Assembly: GCA_027943245.1 (NCBI GenBank)
Contig: JANDJZ010000064.1
Location: 62,001 to 126,000, forward strand
Length of the DNA stretch: 64,000 nt
Origin: Acanthamoeba sp. SK_2022b
Lineage: Eukaryota; Discosea; Longamoebia; Acanthamoebidae
Direction: 5' to 3'
The position numbers were made by a program, and so were the translations under genes. Positions within the stretch are counted from its first letter, which is position 1. Every line of letters starts with the position of its first letter. A model generated the notes under the pieces. The model made no database searches. It saw only the letters and a program-made list of their open reading frames with translations, and was not told where the DNA came from. Positions 12,460-24,903 of the stretch are shown here, piece by piece.

Positions 12460-12684
12460 ATTCCAATCGGCCAGAATCTTGGAGCTAATGCCAGGCACCA
12501 GCCCCTTAGTGCCCTGCCGCTCCGTTCGTGTTCGTGTGTCGAGTTTTGTTGTGGAACCGGGTCTCCGGGATGGCTTGCAGAGCACGGTGTTGCGGTGGTG
12601 ATGGCCGCTGCCTGGTGGCAGCCAAACTGGGTGGAAATTGGCTGCTAGCTCGTAATTCCGACGCGCGACGAGCAAGCTTTCGCT
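12460..12684. promoter_or_regulatory. Short intergenic gap between kinases B and A
   Basis: This 225-base segment between B's stop and A's start must contain B's 3' end and A's promoter. The minus frame stays open upstream of A's ATG, so a longer A N-terminus cannot be excluded. I prefer the ATG at 12459 because it aligns with the start of paralog B. No promoter motif is identifiable. Confidence 0.45.
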
Positions 12685-13952
12685 TTATGCCGCGGGAAAG
12701 ATTGTCTGGACGGCCGCCAAGATGGCGGTGAGCTTTGCGGGCTTGGTGAGGTGAATGTCGAAGCCGGCCTCCCGGCTCCGCGCCACGTCCTCCTCTGCGC
12801 CGTAGCCCGACAGTGCAATGCCCTGTTGCGCAATGTTACGTACTGTCAGGATCTCGAGTACTTAGAGTAGGTGAGGTGGGCATACGGGCAGGCGATACTT
12901 GGCCTTGAGGGCGGCCATGAGCTCGAAACCAGAACCATCGGGCAGGCCGATGTCGCTCATCACGACGTCCACCTGCTCGCCCTTGTCCGCCTCCTCGTCG
13001 GCCACGCGTAGCGCGTCGGCCACTGTCGACGCCACGGACACTTCGTAATTGAGCTTCTTGCGCAGGAGGATTGACATGATCTTGAGCGTGCTCTTGTTGT
13101 CCTCCACCAGCAACACCTTGAGAACGCCACGGCAAAATAAAAAATTAGCTTGGAAAATAGCCAAGAAAAGGCCCGACAGGCAGATGGACGTTCGGCGTGC
13201 CTTTAGTGGCCGATTACTCCGCGCGGAGAGCCGAAGTTCGGACGAGGACGGCAAGTGAGAGGGAGGCGCGGAATGGCCGGTGCTCTCCGCGGAGTTGGTG
13301 GCGGCGACGGCGGTGGGTGCAGCGTCGGTGGGGAGGTGAACGACGAAGGTGGCACCCTTATCCTTGCCCTCGCTTGACGCCGTCAACTTGCCCCTGTGCA
13401 TCTCCACAAACGATCTGTTGTTGTTGGTGTTCACCACGCACATACGTGTGTGTTGGTCCTGCCCGCCTGCAGCAACGGTTGTCTCGGGATCGACCGAGAA
13501 CAAAAGAGAAAGAGACCGCGGGGGGGGGGGGGCGAGGGGCGCTTACCGAGAGATGGCGAGGCCGAGGCCGAGGCCGCCGAACCGCACGGTGATCGACGAA
13601 TCGCCCTGCTCGAAGGCGCGGAACAGGTGTGGCAACACGTGGCTCTCGATGCCGATGCCCGTGTCGGTGATCTCCACCCGCAGCATCACCACACGCTCCG
13701 TCGCTGACGCCTGGCCGGGCTCCTCGGCCTTGACCTCCTGGCACTCTGCAACGGACGATGGCAATGGTGAAGCTGGGGCATCAGTGCTGCTGCCTTGTTC
13801 TTGAGACTCTGGCTCCCCCTCGGCTGGTGGATGGCGTGGTCGATCGAGCACGTAGTTGGACGTGCGGATCGTGATGGCCCCGCCCTCCGGCGTGAACTTG
13901 ATCGCATTCTTGATCAAATTCCATAACACTTGCTGCAGCCTTTTCACCACAC

Positions 13953-13997
<45 letters not shown>

Positions 13998-15987
13998 CAG
14001 CAAGACAGGGGGAGGTCTCGATGTGAAGGTGGAGAGAAGGGCAATGGGGGGGGGAGAGGATACCGAGCGGGATCGCCGGTGAGCTGATCCGTGGTGGCCG
14101 CGAGCTCCTGAGTCACCTGGAGCTTCTTGTTCCCGATGTCGTGTGCCACGATCTGCACCGTGCGGCTCAGGATGTCGTGCAGCGTGAGGTCCTGCAAGTT
14201 GAGCTTGATCTTGTTCCTGAACACACGCCATCGACTAAGCGAGTGCGCGACGCGGCGCCAGCACGAAACGGACATGAGACGGTTGGGAGGAGGAGATACC
14301 GTGAGATCTTGGTGAGGTCGAGCAGATCGTCGATGAGCTGCACCTCGAGCATCACCGACTCGTGGATGAGCCGCACGCTGTCCTCCACCTCCTGCGCCAA
14401 TCCCTCGCCTTATGTGCCGCATGCGTACATAATGGCATGCGTACAGTGAAGATGACGTCACATCAGTATGTGCCGAATGGCATGGGGGGCGTGGAGCGTG
14501 AGCTGGCGACATACCGAGGAGAGCCTCGGAGAGGAGGAGCGCGGGAGTGAGCGGCGTGCGCAGCTCGTGCGACAGCGCTGCGAGAAAGTGGTCCTTGGCG
14601 TGGCTCGCGCTGTCGGCCTCGTGGTAGAGGCGCGCATTGTCGATGGCCATGCCAGCTCGTCGCGCCAGCTCCTTGCACACTGCCCTGTCTTCTGTCTGGT
14701 GTGTGTTTTGCACGCGAGGCGCGGTCGGGAGTGAGTCAAGCCAGGGCAGGGAGTGAACCCCGCCTCTAAAGGGAGAGGAGAGGTGTGTGCCTGGTAGTCG
14801 CTGTGTGTAAAGGACTCGCGCGCAAACACCCATAGGCCGTAGATGCGGCCGCGTCCTTGCAGCAGATGCACCACGAAGTTCTCTCTCGGCGTTGATGATA
14901 GCGACGAAGACGACGAGATCCCGCACTTGATGCCGATCCGCTCGCCATTGTACAACTGCAGCACTCGGTAATAGCCTCCGCCTTCCTCGTCGTTGTCAAG
15001 CTGATCGTTGTCGAGCTTGTGGAGCTGCCAGAGATGGGTCGGCGTGCGCGGTGTGGCGATGCGCTCGAGCTGGCCGTTCTCGGCCACCAAGTCCACAATG
15101 CTCCAATCAGCCACCACCGACTCTGTAGGCGCGCGCACACAGCGATACATATTTGTGCGTCAGAGACCACGACTTGCCCTCACTTGGGAACATCAGGCAA
15201 AGAGAGAGTGCACTGGCGAAACGCACTTTCGACGGCGCCCACCACAGCGCCGAGCAACCTCGATATCTTGCTCTCCACGCTGGTTGATAGTATCTGGCTC
15301 ACCTTCTCGGCCGAACCACACCCACGAATTGAGAGGGAAAGAGTCAGGCACCTCACGTCAACAGACCGATCGAGCCAACGTTACCTTGGAAAGGAGAGCG
15401 ACTCGCTGTTGGGCCTTCTTCCTCGGCGTGATGTCGATCGTGAAAATGGACACCCCACCATCGGCTCCCGGATACATCCGGCTCTCGTACCAGCGATCAC
15501 GAACAGAGTAGTAGAAGTCGAACACGACGTCGACCTTGTCCTTCATGGCCCGCTCCAAGTTGCGCGCCACGACCCCGTCCTCCGTGTCGACCATGAAGCG
15601 CCACACGTTACGCCCGATCATGTCTAAGTCGTGGAAACGGGCATGAGCAATGTCCGAACAAGACAGATAAACGGTCTGGCGAGCAGGCACACCTTCTTTC
15701 TTAGCGCCAAGCAGGATGGCCGCATTGTTGTTGACGAACGAATACCGCTGGTGCACGTCGAGCGACATGAAGGCGTCTTGAATGGCCGCCAGGATGCGCT
15801 CCAGCCGCTCCTTGCCCTCGCTCACCTACACACATGTTGTCAGTCACTACCCCAGAGACTTGCCGAAGCATGAACTGGTGTGGCGGGCGAACCTTGACGC
15901 GAAGCGCGATCTCAGTGCGCAGGGCATCGTTGCGCATGCGCGACATTTTGAGGTGGGAGGCCACGCGAGAGAGGAGCTCGCGCGCGG

Positions 15988-16018
<31 letters not shown>

Positions 16019-19000
16019 CTCGGCCAGGCCCTCGGCGCTGGCCTCCTCGCCTGCTCGTGCCGACAGCATGATCACCGGCAGCATCTTCATCTCCTCTTGC
16101 GACCTTAATCACCACAGCATAAAGGTCAAATCGCAGATCTGAGTGCGTTGGGGTGGGGGCATACCTGAGCTCCTTGAGAAGGCCGAAGCCGTCGAGGAAG
16201 GGCATCATGACGTCCGTCAGCACCAGGTCCACCGCATTGGGGCTCGACTTGAGCACGCTCAGCGCCTCCAGTCCTGTGTACAAGAGCTTGAGCATCTCTC
16301 CCGCGCCCGGACTGCGCGCGAGGGCCAGTGACAGTGGCAGACCGAGGTGCAGCCGGGTGAGTACCGTTGGAGACGCTGATGACCTCGTACTTGGCGCTGA
16401 GGAGGCGCGCCACGTACTCGCGCATGTCGAAGTTGTCATCGGCCAGCAGGATCTTGGGTCTGCTTCGCTTTCTCTTCTGCTGCCGTGTTGAAGAGAAGAA
16501 ATAGCGTAAAAATATGGGGGAAAATGCGATAGGCAATACACCAGCACTAGCAAGAACGCACCTTTGTGGTAGATAGTCGGCGCTGCCTCTTCTCTCGCTT
16601 CTCCTCTGAGGACCCGGATCTGGTGGGCGAGTTAGCTAACAAGGGCGACGAGGACGCGGGCCACGACGACGAAGCGACGCAGAACGATGAGGCCGTGCGC
16701 TGCCTCGGCGACGACGGCATCTCTGGTGAGCTGCCCGACGTCGGCGATCCTGAGAACGAGTAGGGGGACCCAGTATCCGAGGATGACATTGACACCGATG
16801 CGGATGATGGCGAAGCCGCAACAGCGATCGAAGGCAGCCACCACGACGCCGTCTTCGAGTAGTTGCGTGCGTCGGTCAGCGAGCTCTGGTCGGTCTCGTC
16901 TTCGCTGCCGTTGTTCTCTGGCTTCTCCGCCGCAGGGATAGCGTCAACAACAGAGGGAGAACGCGCAAAGCGCTTGAGTTGGTCCTTGGGCAGATGATCT
17001 GCCCCGAAAGGAATGCACACTCTGAATGTAGTCCCTGTCGTCACGTCATCACGTACAGGAAGTAGTTTGTTACCAATTATGAACTCTTGATCAAGAGTCT
17101 CTTCTTGCCAGACGTGCCTGGACAGACATACCTACGCCAAGCTGGCTGGTGACTTCGACCGTGCCACCGTGAAGCCGCACCAATTCGTACACCAACGCAA
17201 GCCCTGTTGCACGCACAAATGCCGCGGTCATCAAGGAAGGGACATTACGCAAGCTAAAAATGGGAAATAAATACTAAAGAATGAAGCGTACCAATGCCGG
17301 TGCCCTCATGTGAGCGGCCTCCAGAGGTCTGCACGCGATGGAAGCGCTTGCCCAGCATGGGCACCTCCTCAGGTGGAACGCCGATCCCCGTGTCCGACAC
17401 CGCCAACTCGGCTTCGTCCTCACCTGTCGTGGCACCTGCTCGGAGTTAGTTGCCTGGTGCGCCGATATCGTTTTTGAGTGAACGAAAGTCGTACTCGACA
17501 CCCTCTTGACGGTGACGCTGATCCGGCCGTGCATGGTGAACTTGAGCGCGTTGGAGAGCAGGTTGAGCACGATCTTCTCCCACATGTCCTTGTCCACGTA
17601 GACTGGCTCCTCCAGCTCCTCGCACTCCACCACCAGTTCCAGCTTCGCCCTGGATTCGGCGCGACCAGTCAGGGGCTCGCAAGGGCTGCCAGAAAATGGG
17701 AGACGACGCGCGTACCGTTCGGTGGCAGAGCGGAAGATGGAGGCGAGGTCCTGCGTGAAGCTCCCCAGCGACACCGGCTCGTAGTGCGCCTGTGCTCGGC
17801 CGTCTTCGAGGCGCGAGAAGTCGAGCAGCGAGTTGACCAACTTGTAGAGCCGCAGTGCGTTGCGGTGGATGAGCATGAGTTGCTCCTTTTCGATCTGCAG
17901 GTCGTCTTGGCCAAGCAGATCCTGCCACCGAGACACTGAGGTGAGCACGAACCTCGCGGGAAATGCGGGCGGGGCGTGGAAATACCTCGAGCGGGCCGAG
18001 CATGAGAGTGAGCGGAGTGCGGAACTCGTGCGAAATGTTGGAGAAGAACGTTGTCTTGGCCCGATCCAGCTCCGCCAGCGCCTGTGCGGACATAAACAAA
18101 GGTAGATTCCGGTCAGCGACATCGGCGGCGCACCTGCCATGCGCAACAACGCGTACGGCGTACCTCTGCGCGTTGGCGCTCTTCCTCGCGTGCGGTGGCA
18201 TTCATGATGATCGACGACACGTTGTTGGCAAAAAGACCGAAAAAGATTCTGATGTCGCGTTGTATGTGAGTCGAAAGGAGACTCAACAAAGGGCGTCGCG
18301 GCCGGAGCCGTTTACAACGTACCGATAGTTGTCGTCGAGCTCATGACGCGGGTTGACGCCGGCTACCAGCACGCCCACCACCTTCTCGGTACAGCCGTGA
18401 GAAATCAGGGGCAACACGAGGCACAACCTAGCGATATGATCGATCACCAACAAAGACACCGAGTTGGTTGACTTGCGCGACACTCGGTCGATGCGACACC
18501 TACAAACCTGGTGCGGTCATCATCGGTGTTACTCCAGGCACTGCATGGTGGGACCTCGCGCCCGAATGGGACGAGGCTCAGCTGCTGTGCCTCCTTTTTC
18601 GTGATGGCCTCGTTGAAAATGGGACACCAGATCCCGCCTTGCTCTTCGTCCACATCTTCTTCGCTCTTGCTGTCGTCAGTGTCCCTGTGTGCGGTGGGAG
18701 AGGTTTGTTGGGGGCATCCAGGCGAGGGAGACTGTGTCGCACACGTGGTCCAGGGAAAGCACAGACGTACGATTTTCCAGTGCGCGGCAGGGATACGAGC
18801 TCTGGGCACAGCACGGAGCCTCGCTTAAGGTCGCCAGTCGTGTCCGCTAGTACGACTCTCTTCCCTCGCGAGTCGAGCAGATAGACACTGCTGAATGCGA
18901 TATCGAACCTGGTTCACACATGTAACCACACATCTGGGTAAGACGTATGCGGTGAAGGCAGAGCAAGGAACGAAGAGCCACAGTACCGGCCCGCGGTCGT

Positions 19001-20558
19001 CGCGATTTCTGCCACTATGCGCAGGGCATCCTTGACCGACTTGGCCTCGGTTCCTCGCGCCGCCAGGTTTCCGAGAGTCCTGCGCTTGTATTAGGGCCTA
19101 ATACTATAATAGGAAAGGCAACGTGGACGAGGTCACACGTACAGCAGCTGCCGCTCGCCGATAACGCGAAGTGTGTTTTCAGTGACGGCGGTGAAGACGC
19201 CGCCCACGGTGCTGCTATTCGCGTTGAGGAACAGCGGGCTGTAGGAGTAGGTGAAATAACACTCTTCCAAGTAGCCGTTCCGGTCCATCGGCAGATGTTT
19301 GTCCTCCACCCAGTTGGCCTTCTTTGTGTGCGCCACACGGTCCATCAGGCTAACCTCCTCCTCCCAAATCGTGGGCCAACAGTCGCGATAGGTTTCGCCT
19401 GTTCAAATTGCCATAAATGGATAAAATTAAAATAACAATTTTAACCATCCTGGGTAGCGGAAAAAAAGCGTGCCAAGATAGCGCGGATGCTTGTTAGCGC
19501 CCATGATCGGACGGTAGGTGTCGTTGTAGAGCATCCGGTAGTTGGGTCCCCAGAAGACCACCTATACCACACACCGATCAATAGTGGCGCAGGGCGTGAG
19601 AAACCTCGAAGTCTGGCTCTCTGTGAGTGGCGCACGACGAACACAAAGCGTACAAAGGGAAACCGAGAAAAGAGGCAGATTGTGAGGGAAATCTTGAGGG
19701 ACTGCGGCCACTCCGACGCTGCCCCTAGCGGCGTACTCGCCCAATCCGTCTCCCTGCACAACATAGGGGCACCGGACCACGTCAGACAGTCAAAAACGAA
19801 GTCATCTCCGAATAGGGCCCTGACGTGGGTACCGTATCAGCTTGCATAGCTCGCCTTCGGCCGTGAGCCACATCTCTGGCGGAGACTGCCGTGCATGCGA
19901 CTCCTCGGACCCGACGCGAGCGGACGTCTCCTCCTCCGCCTGCAACTCCCGAGGAGGCTCAGGCCCAGTACCCTCCCAAGGCGGACCTGGACAGCCTGGC
20001 TTACCTGGACTACGAATTCCGATCCCCCCGGAGCGGGCCAGGTTTCTTTTCTGCCGTCGTGTTGCGCTTGGTGCTCTTCTTCCTCCGGCTGGTCGCTTAC
20101 GGGGGATTGGTAGTGCGGCTGCGGCGAGGGACAGTCATCGAGACGATAGACGCGGAGGGCCTCGTGGAGACACGCCAGCGCGAGGCCCTGCAGTCGCTTG
20201 GAGCTGTGGTGGAGGAGTTGCGGCTCCACGAGCGCTTGCGTGAGCTGGTCGAGCGCGGCTGCCTCTTGCTTGTCCTCGCCGAGCGGTGCCACCATCCCCG
20301 CCAGCGTATCTCGCACTCTCTGCCCCCCCCCCAAAAACGGAACCCACCACCACGACGAACCGCTTGATAAGAAACAATAAAGAAACCAAAACAACAATCT
20401 GCCATTGCGCACTCAGGCACAGAGGCAAGGAAGAGGGAGCGGCATGCCTGGAGATGGAGTGCGAGGCGGTCGGCTGTCACATCACGGAGAGGGAGTGAAA
20501 GTTCTGCGCCCACGTCGTTCCAAATCTTGGAAAGAGTTACACCTGCCCCGTCCTCCAT
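12685..20558 (-). CDS. Double hybrid sensor histidine kinase, paralog B, spliced
   Basis: Tandem paralog of A with the same domain order. The start ATG (forward 20556-20558) gives [21 protein letters not shown]-terminal module to about 19840; PAS1 about 19760-19140 ([13 protein letters not shown]); GAF1 about 19060-18320; HisKA1 about 18080-17760; HATPase1 about 17640-16950; Ser-rich linker about 16950-16570; REC1 about 16460-15900; PAS2 about 15830-15410; GAF2 about 15130-14700; HisKA2 about 14640-14300; HATPase2 about 13950-13330; REC2 about 13120-12690 ([18 protein letters not shown]). Stop TAA is at 12685-12687, 225 bases upstream of A's start codon. The HisKA2/HATPase2 segment, introns included, is nearly identical to A, while REC2 and the linkers differ clearly. 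A 75-base stretch before REC2 is bounded like a GC-AG intron but stays open in frame, so splicing there is uncertain. Confidence 0.87.
13952..13996 (-). repeat. GT dinucleotide repeat in kinase B intron
   Basis: Same intron as the 5653-5717 repeat of kinase A, with a shorter tract. Confidence 0.9.
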
Positions 20559-20818
20559 CCACACCGCCCGGCTGTCTTTGCCCTCTCGTCTTGGTGTGTG
20601 GGTGTGTGGCTGGTGCCTTGATTCCTGACCCAACTTACAACCTCCCGCCCAAGTCGTGCAATTGAGAGAAAATTGGCAAGTTGGAGCTGAGCTCCTCGGC
20701 TTCTCTCCACCAATGCCAGCTTCGCCCACGCGCCGGAATGCGGAAAATGCTGGGTAAGCCCCACGTGATGATGACCAACCACCAGTAAGCACTCTTTATT
20801 TGCGTGTCCGTGGTCGGG
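20559..20818. promoter_or_regulatory. Gap between ankyrin gene and kinase B
   Basis: 260 bases holding the ankyrin 3' end and presumably the promoter of kinase B. No further gene is visible and no promoter element can be named. Confidence 0.4.
20795..20800 (-). terminator. Polyadenylation signal AATAAA of the ankyrin gene
   Basis: AATAAA on the minus strand, 18 bases beyond the ankyrin stop codon. Confidence 0.55.
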
Positions 20819-23800
20819 TTAGGGTTTGGAGGTCAGGGGACCGAAGGTGCCGCGCTTGGCCATCATGCGTACGTGCTCATCCTCCGCTTCGGTGCTGGTT
20901 CGCTCGGCCTCCTCCACAGCCGACATGGCGCTCTCCAGATCGTGACTGCGTGTGATCCGATAAAACCGCGCGAAGTTCAGCACGGGCGTGCGAAAGGAGA
21001 CATGGCTCACAAAATTTGCCGACACGTCACGACACACATCAGCTGTCCGCACTTTTTCATGGCCTTCTTGAACATCTCGGTGGGTAGATCTGCCGGCCGT
21101 TTGGAGCCGTACTGGATGAGTAGCTCGGTGATGTCCTTCCGCTTGAAGTCGTGCGCCACCTTGACCGGCGTGCGCGCCGACTTGTCCTGCGCGTCGACGT
21201 CGGCCTTGTTGGCCAGCAGAAACTGGACCATCTCCTTGAACCCGGCCCTGCGTTGTCCCCCACACTCCCTACGTCAGCTCTGTCTCTCTCCCGAGATGGG
21301 CCGAAGAGAGCGCGACAAGCAGGGGAGGGCGCGAACCCGCTGGCGATGTGCAAGGCCGTGCTGCCGGTGGTGAGTTCCTTGACATTGATGTCGGCCCGAT
21401 ACTCGAGCAGCAGCTGCAGCGCATCGACGTTGCCTCCCTCGGCGGCGTAATGAATGGGTGCGCGGCCCTGCGCGTCCTTGGCGTCGACGTCGAGTGCAGG
21501 CTGCAGGCCGGACTCGGTCCCGAGCAGGTAGGTAACGATATCGCGGTGGCCGTGCATGAGGGCACTCACGAGCGGGGAGTAGGAGGTCGAGTCGAGGAGG
21601 TGGAGCGTCTCCCAGCCCTCCTTGCTACCCAGCAGCAGCGACACCACCTCCTTGTGGCCCATTCGACAAGCAACGTGCAGCGGCGTCTCTCCTTGGTTTG
21701 CGAGTGGGGCGTGAGCGAGAGCGCTGGGAAGTTGTGTGCGGTGTCGCCGTGTGCGCGCATGTACTCACCTTTGGTGTTTCGGAGCAGGACGTCGCCGCCG
21801 TGCTTGCACAGGAGGGCGAGCAGCTCTACGTCGCCCTTGGCCGCGCACTCGTGGAGCGGAGAATGGCCAGCGTCCTTCTCGCGCACGTTGACGCCGCCGC
21901 CTCTGCAGATGCCCTTGGCCACCAGGTGCTGCACGAGATGCATTCGCGCTTCGTTCTTTGCCCTGCGGTCGTTTTCGTTCTTTGTCACCTGCGCTCCGGC
22001 GAGAATGTGGAGCACGTTCCGGCCGCGTTTGTCGAGGGAGTGGAGCGAAACACCTCCACGGGGGCCCATCAGGTAGGTCAACGTGTCCTCCGTCGCCTTG
22101 CGGTACGCGGCCGAGCCGTCGCCGCCGTGAACGCGTTCGTGGACCACCGAGTGAAGGGGGCCGAGGCCGTCCTCGCCGAATTGTGCGTCAACCGCGATCC
22201 CCTATAAGTCATCCGCGCCATCAGCATCATCAACACCATCATCATTCTCCGCCAGTTTCTTGCGCAGAGTGCACGCACCTTCTTCTTTACTTCTTCGAGG
22301 AGCACTGCCGCGACGTCCGTGTGAGCCCTCCGCACTGTCGGCAAGAAGCAGAAGCGTCAACGTTAGCGCTGTCTCCGAGAGAGAATGAAGGCGTGAGCTC
22401 GTACAGGCCAGGTGCAGCGCCGTGTTTCCTCGGTGATCGGCGGCGTTCAGTTGCGCACCGCCGCCGAGCAGTTGTTTTACAGTTCTGCTCCCATGCAACC
22501 AAACAAATTCATTAATGAGCAGATAAATAAATACGATTAAATATGGCAAAAATGAATTGCACGACACGGCTACGTACGACACTTGGCCAAAGATGGCGGC
22601 CAGGTGCAGGGGCGTGTTCCCGGTGGTCGTGTGGGGATTGGCCGGCGTGCCTCGGGCGAGGAGCACCTCCACACAGGCCGCATGCCCACGCACCGCTTCC
22701 AGCATACATCAGGTGAGCAGCAGTAGTAGCGGAGAAAAGAAATGCGGGGAAGTACCCGCGAGATGCAACGGGGTCTGTCCCCACTGATCGACAGCCGAGA
22801 CCTTGGCGTGCGCCGTCAACAAGGTGGTCACCACCTGAACATCATTATCGGCGTACACGACGTCGTCAATGTAGAGTGAGTTCACCAAGAAGAAGTTGTG
22901 ATGATGCTAGGGGGAGGGGTCGCACATGTGGGTGGCCATGGTAGCAGGCTTCGTGAAGCGCGGTCCTCTTCTTATCAAGGGTGGCGAGCTCTACGTTGGC
23001 GTTCTTCGAGAGGAGAAGCGACAAGAACGCGCGATGGCCGCCTCTGGCCGCCAAGATCAGCGGAGTCGCGCCTACCCACGCACCGCCACCGCCACACACC
23101 GGCGCGTCGCATGGTTAAACATTAACCTTAGCAAGACGCAGCAGCGAGAGGGAAAGCGAGTTGAATACCAGAAGCGCCGCAGCGGCCATCGATGTCGGCC
23201 GTTCCCAGGGAAAGGAGCTGTCGGCCGAACGCATCCCAGCCGTAGAGCGCGGCAAAGTGGAGTGGGCCGCGACCTGCACCGCGGTTGATGAGGATCCCCC
23301 GATCGAAAGCCTGCTCGCGCTTGCCTGGCACTTGAAGGGGAGCTCTCGCTAGCGCGTACCTTGCTCGTCCCGAATGTCGATACGTGAGCTGTTCTCGAGG
23401 AGGAGGGAGGCGGTGTCCTCGTGTCGTCCATTGAGCGCGCAGTTGAGCGGCGTGTTGCCCCACTGGTCATAGGCGTTGACCAGCGGCCGGCCCTTCTTGA
23501 GCAGCAGCAGCACCGCCTCCGAGTCGCCCTTCGTGCTGGCCACATGCAGCGCGGTGCGACCTGCGATCACATGAACGGCGGCGGTGTAAGGTGTATGCAC
23601 AGCACGCTCGCCGCAGTGTGTCCCCTGTTGAGCTCGAGCGTATACCTTCATTGTCCGGAGCGCTGACGTCAGCACCTTTCTCCAGCAGAATCTCGACGAA
23701 CTGATTGATGAGGGCTGCGTTGTGCTTGTTGGCCACTCTGCAATGCGCGTCACGTGAGTGATGCATCGATCGGTCGCACACTACCATCGACAAGGACACC

Positions 23801-24847
23801 TGGTTTACCTGACGGCTTTGAGAAGAGGCGTTTCGCCAAACTGCGCGTCGACGGCATCGACGTCGAGGCCATGCTGCAACAGGAGCTCGACCGTAGCCCG
23901 CACGGCGCCCGCCTCGGGCCGAGCCCCCACCGCCGAGTAGCTTACAACCTCGGCGTCGGCGTCGGCGTCGACCGCGCCTTCGTACATGCAGCCTGCCTGC
24001 TCGTCTCTCTTTTTCCGCTTCGACTTGGTCGCTTTCATTTGCCGTTGGGTCGCCTGATGCTGCTGGCGGAGCTGCTGCGTGGGATCGCTGAGCTCGCATG
24101 TATTGATGCCGTCTACCAGCTTGTGCAGCGCTGTGCCTCCGTCCTTGGTGTTGGTGCTGCGAACGAGCTGCCGCTTGGTGTCGATGAGCAGGCGCAGCTG
24201 ATCCACCTTGTTCGACCTCGCGAGGAGATGTAGGGCATTGTCGCCCTGCGCCGTCCTCAGGGCGCAGTCGGCGCCAGCATTCACTAACTGACAAAACACA
24301 TCATCGCTTTCGCTCTTCTCTGCTTCCTCCCTCGTCTTCGCTCTTTCCTTTTGGCCCAGTGTCGGCGGGCAACTGGCGGCGAGGCAGCTGAGATGAAGTG
24401 GCGTGGCCCTGTCCGCGTTTGCCGCGTTGACATCGGCTCTGTGCTGGAGCAGAACCTCAACACAGACCGCACACCACACGGCCTTGTGAAGTGCCGTGTT
24501 GCCAGCGCTGTCCGCCACATTCGGTTTGGCTGCATGTCCCCCCCCCACGACAATGAGGCCCATTCAGAAAACAAGAAGAACGAGGAGGGGAGGTCGAGCG
24601 CGGGCTGTACAGACCTCCACGGGACAGGAGCTGACGAAGACAGTCGGCGTGACCGTTGGTGGCGGCGTAGTGGAGCGGAGTCAGGCCGTTTGCGTCCTTG
24701 GTGTCCAACTCGAGGCCGGGATCGCTCTTAAGGAGGCTTGCCACGCAGTTGGCGTGGCCGCCCAGCGAAGCCAGGTGGAGGGGCTGATAGCATCTGATAT
24801 GAGCATTTGAACACACACACACACACACACACGCACACACACACACG

Positions 24848-24903
<56 letters not shown>

